A stretch of DNA of 14,611 nt from JBAVQS01 sp049694275. GTDB taxonomy: Bacteria > Chloroflexota > Anaerolineae > UBA4142 > SHND01. The translations under genes and the position numbers were made by a program. Under the pieces are notes generated by a model, which did not search any database, had not been told where the DNA came from, and worked only from the letters and a program-made list of their open reading frames with translations. The stretch spans positions 1-14,611 of the forward strand of contig JBAVQS010000304.1 in the NCBI GenBank assembly GCA_049694275.1, read 5' to 3'. Shown here one piece after another: positions 7,363 to 12,767 of this stretch. Within the stretch, counting starts at the first letter, position 1. Every line of letters starts with the position of its first letter.

Positions 7363-8268
7363 TTACCGCTCTCCGATTGTTACAGAGAGTTCCTTGATCT
7401 CGCCGCCGCGGATGACCCGAGCCTGGACCTGTTGCCCCGGCCTGGCCGTTCCGAGCCAGCGATGCAGCTCGCGCACGCGGGCGATGGTCTCATCCCCCAG
7501 GCCGACCAGAATATCGCCGGGGAAGAATCCACCCTTTTCCGCCGCGCTCCCCGCTTCGACCGTCAGGACCATCAAGGCGGTCTCTTGCTTGAGCGCCAGT
7601 TTCTCGCCCAGCGCTTGCGCCAGCGGAATCTTTTGCACGCCGATGCCGAGAAAGCCGTGCTTGATGCGTCCCTCCTTGAGCAGCTCGGCGGCCACCCGCG
7701 CGATCGTCTCGCTCGGGATGGCGATGCGCATACGCTGTCCGGGGCCGGAGGTGTTCATCCCGACCACGCGCCCGCTCGCATCGGCCAGCGGGCCGCCCGA
7801 GAACCCGGGATAGAGGGTCAGCTCGGCGTTGACGAGCCCCTCGCGGAACTGTTCGCCCCAGCGCTGGCCCGCGTCAAACTGGCCGATCGAGCTCACGATC
7901 CCCGCGCTCGCCACCGTATCGCCCCACGGACGGGCGACGGCGATGACCAGATGCCCGGCCTTGAGGGTCTGCGGCCCGGCAATGTCGGCGGCGACCGGGG
8001 TGGCGCCCTTGACGCGGAGCACCGCCAGGTCCGTGTTCGGATCACGGCCGGCCAGCTCGGCGTCGTACGTGCCCCCCTCCAGCTCGACGCGGATATTCTC
8101 TTCACGCTCGATTACATGGTCCGCCGTCACAATGACGCCGTCCGCCGACCAGACGATGCCGGCGCCCGGCACGCCGTTCCGCGCATCCACGCGGGCGGTC
8201 GAGTGCGCGACTTTGGCGACGGTCGCCGCCAGTTGATCGGAATATGCCTGTAAAGAATCTAATGCCAT
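7363..8268 (-). CDS. S1C trypsin-like serine protease with PDZ domain (HtrA/Deg-like)
   Basis: A 301-residue HtrA-type protein. The protease domain (about 15-200) shows the triad His51 (VTADHV), Asp80 (DPNTDLAVLRV) and Ser157 (PGFSGGPL, where most relatives have GNSGG). A single PDZ domain follows (about 205-300; GFLGIGVQ, SAAEKGGFFPGDILVGLGDE). The ATG at 8268 is chosen over one at 8283 because a full AGGAGG (8275-8280) sits 6 bases upstream. From this start there is no signal peptide or membrane segment, unlike classical DegP/DegQ, so the protein is predicted to stay in the cytosol. HtrA proteins degrade or refold damaged proteins. The active-site set is complete, so it should be catalytic. 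It stands alone on this strand, with a repeat-filled region upstream. Confidence 0.93.
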   Translation of the reverse strand: MALDSLQAYSDQLAATVAKVAHSTARVDARNGVPGAGIVWSADGVIVTADHVIEREENIRVELEGGTYDAELAGRDPNTDLAVLRVKGATPVAADIAGPQTLKAGHLVIAVARPWGDTVASAGIVSSIGQFDAGQRWGEQFREGLVNAELTLYPGFSGGPLADASGRVVGMNTSGPGQRMRIAIPSETIARVAAELLKEGRIKHGFLGIGVQKIPLAQALGEKLALKQETALMVLTVEAGSAAEKGGFFPGDILVGLGDETIARVRELHRWLGTARPGQQVQARVIRGGEIKELSVTIGER

Positions 8269-8295
8269 GATTGTCCTCCTCACTCATCCCACAAT

Positions 8296-8400
8296 TGTCA
8301 TTTCGACTGAAAGGAGCCGTATAGGTCCCCTTTGGGGAAAATCTCTTTCTCTCCGCCCTGTCATTTCGAACCCGCGCTTATGCGGGTGAGAAATCTCTCC
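8296..8400. repeat. TGTCATTTCGA-family repeat, two tandem units (copy B)
   Basis: Two units in the same direction. The first begins TGTCATTTCGACTG at 8296 and runs through AGGTCCCCTTTGGGG and AAAATCTC to about 8346. The second begins TGTCATTTCGAA at about 8360 and ends GAGAAATCTC near 8397, with a small hairpin CCCGC/GCGGG inside. The first unit aligns base for base with the reversed right half of copy A, including the GGAG-GCCG...AGGTCCC...AAAATCTC order. Confidence 0.75.
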
Positions 8401-8508
8401 CCATCACGATTGACTTGAGGATACCACAAGGCGCGCTCTGTGCCATCGCTCGCACGGCTAGTTTGCGCGGCTAGTCATTCGAGTAGGGGGGAGTAGTGGA
8501 AGGTGGGG

Positions 8509-8591
8509 AGTGGACAGTGGTCAGCAGTCAGCGGTCCTTTGTCGTTTGTCATTTCGCTCTTCTGACCACTAACCACTGACCATGATCCACT
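8509..8591. repeat. CAGTGGT-type repeat, inverted pair downstream of the regulator
   Basis: AGTGGACAGTGGTCAG (8509-8524) is matched in reverse by CTGACCATGATCCACT (8576-8591), 13 of 16. It directly follows the stop of the LuxR-type gene on the minus strand and could fold as a long hairpin. The left arm is identical over 16 bases to 9325-9340 on the other side of that gene. Confidence 0.65.
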
Positions 8592-8592
8592 G

Positions 8593-9282
8593 TTAGAGGC
8601 TCACCAGCCCCTTTTGCAGGGCAAGTGTCACCGCTTCGGTGCGGTTGGCCGCGCCCAGTTTGCCGAGGATGGCGCGGATGTGGAACTTGACGGTGTGCTC
8701 GGTGATGAACAACTGGGCGGCGATCTGTTTGTTCGCCAGCCCGCGCACGATGAGCCGGAGGACCTCCAGCTCGCGCTCGCTCAGCGGCTCGATCAGGTCG
8801 GCGTCCCGTTCGTCGTTATCCGCCAGGGAGGAGACCCCATCCGGGGCGCGGCGCAGCCGCCCGGCCTGCAGCGCGTTCAATAGGGACGAGGCGACGCCGG
8901 GATGGAGCACGTACAGTCCCTGCCCGGCCGCCCGCACCGCCGCGATCATCTCTTGCGGCGATGCCTCGCGGAGGAGATAGCCGCGCACGCCGAGACCGAG
9001 CGCCTGGGTGACGCGCCGGTCATCGGGCGTATCGCCGACGACGAGCTGGGCGACTGCCGGGGCCATCTGCGCCAGGTCGCGCACGAACCCCCAGCCCTCG
9101 CGCTCCAGCACATCCACGTCGAGCAGGACGACATCCGGCGGGTCCTGCACCAGCGCCCGCACGAGCGTCCCCGAATCCACCAGCGCCGGCGCAGTCACCA
9201 CGAAATCCTTTTCGGAGACGAGCAGCCCGCGCAGCCCCTCGCGGATGAGCGGCAGCCGTGCGACAATCCAGACCTTGATCAT
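8593..9282 (-). CDS. NarL/LuxR-type regulator with degenerate receiver domain
   Basis: A 229-residue two-domain regulator. Residues 1-115 align with a response-regulator receiver, and residues about 165-229 are a LuxR/GerE helix-turn-helix (LSERELEVLRLIVRGLANKQIA, then FITEHTVKFHIRAILGKLGA). The receiver is unusual. The normal VDDHP acidic cluster reads VARLP (residues 7-11), so both metal-binding acids are missing. Asp55 in VVLLDVDV remains, the usual Thr/Ser after strand 4 is Gly (VVGD), and the conserved Lys is Arg105 (GYLLREAS). Mg-dependent phosphorylation is therefore doubtful; it may be controlled by binding or by its level. No histidine kinase is nearby. It lies downstream of the TIR-STAND gene but has its own perfect TTGACA promoter, and both flanks carry the same repeat. 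Confidence 0.92.
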   Translation of the reverse strand: MIKVWIVARLPLIREGLRGLLVSEKDFVVTAPALVDSGTLVRALVQDPPDVVLLDVDVLEREGWGFVRDLAQMAPAVAQLVVGDTPDDRRVTQALGLGVRGYLLREASPQEMIAAVRAAGQGLYVLHPGVASSLLNALQAGRLRRAPDGVSSLADNDERDADLIEPLSERELEVLRLIVRGLANKQIAAQLFITEHTVKFHIRAILGKLGAANRTEAVTLALQKGLVSL

Positions 9283-9288
9283 GCGGAA

Positions 9289-9317
9289 ATCGTATCAGAA
9301 GCAGAGGGGGCTGTCAA
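9289..9317 (-). promoter_or_regulatory. Strong promoter for the regulator, apparently leaderless
   Basis: Minus strand: TTGACA (9312-9317, perfect -35), a 17-base spacer, TACGAT (9289-9294, 4 of 6). The -10 ends 6 bases before the ATG at 9282, putting the predicted start point on the A of the ATG. There is no Shine-Dalgarno in front of the gene, which agrees with a leaderless message. Confidence 0.7.
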
Positions 9318-9324
9318 ACGATAT

Positions 9325-9347
9325 AGTGGACAGTGGTCAGTGGTCAG
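9325..9347 (+). repeat. Period-7 CAGTGGT repeat upstream of the regulator
   Basis: AGTGGA then CAGTGGT, CAGTGGT, CAG: a heptamer repeat just behind the regulator's -35 box. The first 16 bases match 8509-8524 exactly. Confidence 0.65.
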
Positions 9348-9375
9348 TTGGCCGAGCGCGTGGTTACGCGGGGGT

Positions 9376-9446
9376 AGGGGCGAGCCGGTGGTTCGCCTTA
9401 TGCGGTTCGTATTTGCCGATGTGGGGCGAGCGACCCGTTCGCCCCT
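9376..9446. repeat. GGGGCGA/TCGCCCC repeat pair, right copy probably a terminator
   Basis: Two adjoining relatives of the palindrome at 7327-7356. The left copy has GGCGA/TCGCC arms (about 9379-9397). The right copy has perfect 7-base arms GGGGCGA (9423-9429) and TCGCCCC (9439-9445) with a 9-base loop. The right copy overlaps the TAG stop of the TIR-STAND gene (9445-9447), so its hairpin forms immediately at the end of that message on the minus strand. Confidence 0.65.
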
Positions 9447-12400
9447 ACGCGCCCAATTGTTTTATCAGTTTCTCCGCCTTTTCATACGCGACCTTGTAAT
9501 AGTGCGGCGGGCCGTCGCACCACGCGCGCTCCTTCGCCCGCGTCGCATGGTCCCGCGCGGCGGCGAGCGCCTGCCTCCGCTCGCGGGAGGCGGGGGGATG
9601 ACTTGCCGCCTGGGTCTGCCACCACTCGGCCAAGAGATTATGGGCATCTGCTTGATCCAGGCGGTACTCACAACGCTCGGCAATTTCGAGTGCTTGGTTA
9701 GCACTGTCTTGCGCTTCCTGCATCAAGGGGGCTCTGTCCGAAGCTTTTTCGGTTGTCGCTTCCATGAGCTTTAGCCGCGCCAATTCGAGCCATGTGGGAG
9801 ACTCTAAATCCACTAAATATCTTTGGCGGCTCAATTCCAGGACCTTGCGCAGCTTGAGCTCGGCAGAAGCCATTTCTGTACGCCTTGAGGCGATAACTGC
9901 TTCATTGAACAGGCCCATTGCCCGTTCTCGTAGGTAGTGGCCCCGGGTTGCAAGTTCTTGCGCCTTGCGGGCTGCCTCTGCCGCCTGATCCAACATCCCC
10001 TGAGATTTCCAAATCAGTGACCGATATATCCAGACTCGACTCAGCCCATGCAGAAATGCATCCTCTCCATGTCGCATATAAGCTTGCTCTGCAATTTCCA
10101 ATTGTTCCAGCGCCATATTCCAAATTCCACATATGGCTAGGATGTGCCCATAATTGCGGTGGGAAATGCCGCGCCAATTTGCCTCGTCAAGCACGTCGAA
10201 AATCCGGATTGCCTCTTGGCTACTTTCCCAAGCTCGTTTGAGGGAGCCCAACTTGCGACTAATGGATGCATGTTCCACGAGTACTGCACCTACATCGCCG
10301 GGGTTGGCTGATTTGCGACTTGCAGCCAAGGCTTTGTCGCTACAATCGACAGCAAGCCGCATCTGTCCTGTGCGCTCATAATCCATACCAAGATATAAGA
10401 ATACCCAAGTACGTGCTTGAGGATCCACTAACTGGGTCAAGCTGGTTGGCTCACTCAGATCGTTCAGCAACTTGATATCCTCTTGATAGGCCAATAGATG
10501 ATAGTAAAGCGGACTGCGCAGCCTGTCGTTATACAGACTCCATGCTTCTGCCACTCTTCCCGAGCGAACAGTGTGATGGTAGAGTTCGATGGTGGGAAGG
10601 ACCTCGTCGATTGATTGGACGCTCGCTATTTCTGGTTTAGGCACCTTGGCAAAATAGTCGCGCAGGCGGGTGTGGACGCCGGGCTTGTCGGTCAGGCGGT
10701 CATAGGCATAGTGCCGGACGATGGGGTGCAGGTCGTAGCGGTTGGTGCCCAGGTCGCGTTGGAGCAGACCGCGCGCTTGCAGGTCGTCGAGCGCCCCATC
10801 GAATCGCGCTTCCTGTCCCAACTCGTTGAATACTGCCACCGCTTCATAGTCCATCGGGCTGCGGAAAGCGGCGAGGCGCGAGAGGAGGGTGCGCTCCTGT
10901 TCGGGCAGGGCGTCGTAGGACTGCTGCAGGACGTGGTGCTGGCGCTGGACGAGGTCGCTGTAGACGTCGTGGCGGGGCGCGGCGGCAATATCGCCCGGCT
11001 GTTTCCGGTCACGGGCGATCAAGCCTGAGAGGAGACGGAGGCTCAGGGGATGGTTGCCGTATTGGGCGGCGGCGTGCGCCAGTTCCGCATCCGTGCCTTT
11101 CTTGACGCCTTGGGCGCGCAGGAATGCAGTGGCATCCTCCGAGGCGAGCGCGGTCAGATCCCAACGGTGCACGCCCCAGAGCGGATAGCCGCCCCGGTCC
11201 TCCAGGTCGCGGACCATAAGGCGGGTGGTGATGAGCACCTGGGCGCGTGTGACCCCTGTGGTGATGGTCTGGAGCCAGCGCGCGGCGAGCGGGTCCACGC
11301 AGGCGCGGGCATCATTCGATGGGTCGGTCTCGTCGTCCGGTTGGTAGGGTGCGTCGAGGCGCGCATAGGCGCGGATCTGGCGCTCGAACCCATCGAGGAC
11401 GAACAGGATGCGCCTGGTTTGGAGGAGGTGGACCAGGGCCAGGGCGCGGTCGTAAGATGTGGGCAGGCGCTTGGCATCAATCTCCTGCCCGCTCACATAG
11501 CGCAGCGCCTCGTCAATAAATTTCGTGAAGGAGGCGTCGCGTTCATAGAATGACCACCACATCACGCCGTCCAGCGCCCCGCGAATGAATGGCGGGCTGG
11601 CATGGGAAACGCGCTGCAAGCGCGTTGAGGGGGATGGCCCGGATGGTTCGCCCACTGAGTCTTTCAACACGTCGTTCTGGAGCCAGTACCACGAGAGCGC
11701 GGATTTGCCCATGCCGCCCATGGCGACGAGCGCACAGATGGGATAACGCGCATCTTTGAGCCACGCGGAAAGCGCTTGGCGCTCCTGAACGCGGCCGGTA
11801 AAGTTGGCCTGGAGGGGGTAGGGGTGGACGAGGTTGGGTGGGAGAGTCGGATGGTCGGGTGGTGGGGTAGTCGGATGGTCGGGCGGTTGGATGGGCGGTG
11901 GCGCGGATTGGATGGTGACCGGGCCGTAGAATACGTACTGGTCGTGACCAGTGAGGTTGCTTCCCTGTACGCGCGGCGCGTCGGTGAGATTGATGCCGCC
12001 TTCTTGATTGTGTGTGTCGATATTGTTGCCTGGCGCCGGGGGCGAGAGGCGGGGGGCGAGGGGCGCTTGGCCGTTGGTGGTCATCGGACGGTTGTCGGCG
12101 GTCGACGATTGGCTATCTGCGGTCGTTCCCCTGATGGCGGCGATGACGCGCTGGACTTCATCCTCCGGTTGTTCCGTGTCGGTAAAGTCGGCATAGGTGA
12201 TGATACGGATGCGGCCCGGCAGTTGGCAGGGGGTGAGCAGGAGGGGGAGCATCCGGCGCTGGGTTTCATTCATGTCCTGGGTCTGGGCAAGAAGTGATTC
12301 GAAATCCGTCCACTGGCTTTTGACCCAGCTTGGCGAAAGAACGAGAAGGGTTCGGGCGCTACGTTCGACCGAATGCTCGATGTTGACGAGGGTGGGGACG

Positions 12401-12531
12401 CCAATGTCGAAATCGCGATAGTCGATGCACACCTTGCACCCGGCTTGTTCGAGGCGCGGGAGGAGCCAACCGCGGACCCATTCGCGGTCATGGTGACTAT
12501 AGCTGATAAAGGCATCGTAAGATGATTGCAT
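9445..12531 (-). CDS. TIR-NB-ARC-TPR (TIR-STAND) protein
   Basis: A 1028-residue NLR-like protein. Residues 5-134 are a TIR domain (YDAFISYSHHDREW; candidate NADase glutamate Glu78 in SQWTDFE). Residues 135-210 are a linker shared with the upstream gene, and 211-240 are proline-rich with repeated PPDHPT. The NTPase follows: P-loop AMGGMGKS (270-277, Lys276), Walker B LFVLDGFE (376-383), LITTR (433-437), GNHPLSL (492-498) and a winged-helix end with LHPIVRHY (601-608). From about 640 to 1015 come TPR-like helical repeats. Such proteins sense a trigger through the repeats, assemble through the ATPase and activate the TIR, often to destroy NAD+ in phage defence (family knowledge; the trigger is unknown here). 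The frame extends to 12570, but the ATG at 12531 matches the paralogue's start exactly. The stop lies in a hairpin repeat. Confidence 0.93.
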   Translation of the reverse strand: MQSSYDAFISYSHHDREWVRGWLLPRLEQAGCKVCIDYRDFDIGVPTLVNIEHSVERSARTLLVLSPSWVKSQWTDFESLLAQTQDMNETQRRMLPLLLTPCQLPGRIRIITYADFTDTEQPEDEVQRVIAAIRGTTADSQSSTADNRPMTTNGQAPLAPRLSPPAPGNNIDTHNQEGGINLTDAPRVQGSNLTGHDQYVFYGPVTIQSAPPPIQPPDHPTTPPPDHPTLPPNLVHPYPLQANFTGRVQERQALSAWLKDARYPICALVAMGGMGKSALSWYWLQNDVLKDSVGEPSGPSPSTRLQRVSHASPPFIRGALDGVMWWSFYERDASFTKFIDEALRYVSGQEIDAKRLPTSYDRALALVHLLQTRRILFVLDGFERQIRAYARLDAPYQPDDETDPSNDARACVDPLAARWLQTITTGVTRAQVLITTRLMVRDLEDRGGYPLWGVHRWDLTALASEDATAFLRAQGVKKGTDAELAHAAAQYGNHPLSLRLLSGLIARDRKQPGDIAAAPRHDVYSDLVQRQHHVLQQSYDALPEQERTLLSRLAAFRSPMDYEAVAVFNELGQEARFDGALDDLQARGLLQRDLGTNRYDLHPIVRHYAYDRLTDKPGVHTRLRDYFAKVPKPEIASVQSIDEVLPTIELYHHTVRSGRVAEAWSLYNDRLRSPLYYHLLAYQEDIKLLNDLSEPTSLTQLVDPQARTWVFLYLGMDYERTGQMRLAVDCSDKALAASRKSANPGDVGAVLVEHASISRKLGSLKRAWESSQEAIRIFDVLDEANWRGISHRNYGHILAICGIWNMALEQLEIAEQAYMRHGEDAFLHGLSRVWIYRSLIWKSQGMLDQAAEAARKAQELATRGHYLRERAMGLFNEAVIASRRTEMASAELKLRKVLELSRQRYLVDLESPTWLELARLKLMEATTEKASDRAPLMQEAQDSANQALEIAERCEYRLDQADAHNLLAEWWQTQAASHPPASRERRQALAAARDHATRAKERAWCDGPPHYYKVAYEKAEKLIKQLGA

Positions 12532-12767
12532 GGTGAGAGTATCAGGGAATGGAATTCCCCGTCTGAACATGAAAGGTCGCCTCAGCGACCGAAAATGAGT
12601 TCGCCAACGAAGTCTTGAAAATCCGCGGGCTCAACAATGGCTGCGCCGAGCAAAAAGCCAGCCGCCTTTTTTCGCAAGCCCCGCTTTTTTCAGCCAGAGA
12701 GTTTCCAATCTCTGGCCGCGCTGGCCGCCGGCGCTGGCCGCCGCCGATGAGCCGCGTTCCCAATCAT
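12532..12767. other. Spacer between the two TIR genes, with hairpins
   Basis: These 236 bases hold no convincing gene. Visible structures are a 7-base stem CCAGAGA/TCTCTGG (12694-12700 and 12709-12715), a repeated GCTGGCCGCCG (12719-12729 and 12733-12743), A/T tracts around 12653-12690, and a hairpin GGTCGC-CTCA-GCGACC (12575-12590). On the minus strand the last is followed by TTTC and so looks like a short terminator or attenuator about 45 bases ahead of the TIR-STAND start. The segment reads like an assembly of intergenic repeats. Confidence 0.5.
12538..12567 (-). promoter_or_regulatory. Possible leaderless promoter for the TIR-STAND gene
   Basis: Minus strand TTCAGA (12562-12567), an 18-base spacer and GATACT (12538-12543), 4 of 6 at each box. 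The -10 ends 6 bases before the ATG at 12531, the same spacing as at moaC and the LuxR-type gene, and no Shine-Dalgarno is present. The boxes are weak, so this rests mainly on the shared geometry. Confidence 0.3.

Larger units (their letters stand above)
8269..8592. other. Gene-free region of about 320 bases made of repeat fragments
   Basis: I see no credible gene here. From left to right it holds the protease Shine-Dalgarno (8275-8280), repeat copy B (8296-8346), a second repeat unit (8359-8400), a stretch of about 100 bases with nothing I recognise, then a CAGTGGT-type inverted repeat (8509-8591) that contains a further TGTCATTTCG fragment near 8548. It separates the protease start from the end of the LuxR regulator gene, so it must carry the protease promoter. 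I cannot pick one out with confidence. Confidence 0.6.

Noticed and set aside
7327..8253. Plus-strand open frame of 308 codons opposite the S1C protease
   Set aside because: Composition is that of an antisense frame, it begins in the palindrome, and it has no ribosome site. The protease on the minus strand has a full triad and Shine-Dalgarno.
8509..9347. CRISPR array suggested by repeated CAGTGGTCAG strings
   Set aside because: Units are 7 bases with no spacers of constant length and no cas genes. They are simple heptamer repeats.
11776..12297. Plus-strand open frame of 173 codons opposite the TIR-STAND linker and P-loop region
   Set aside because: Shadow of the proline-rich and heptamer-derived linker; the Gly/Val/Arg-rich translation has no domain.
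12542..12763. 73-codon minus-strand open frame between the TIR genes
   Set aside because: No ribosome site, no recognisable domain, and it runs through hairpins and A/T tracts of the spacer. Treated as chance open frame in repeat-like DNA.
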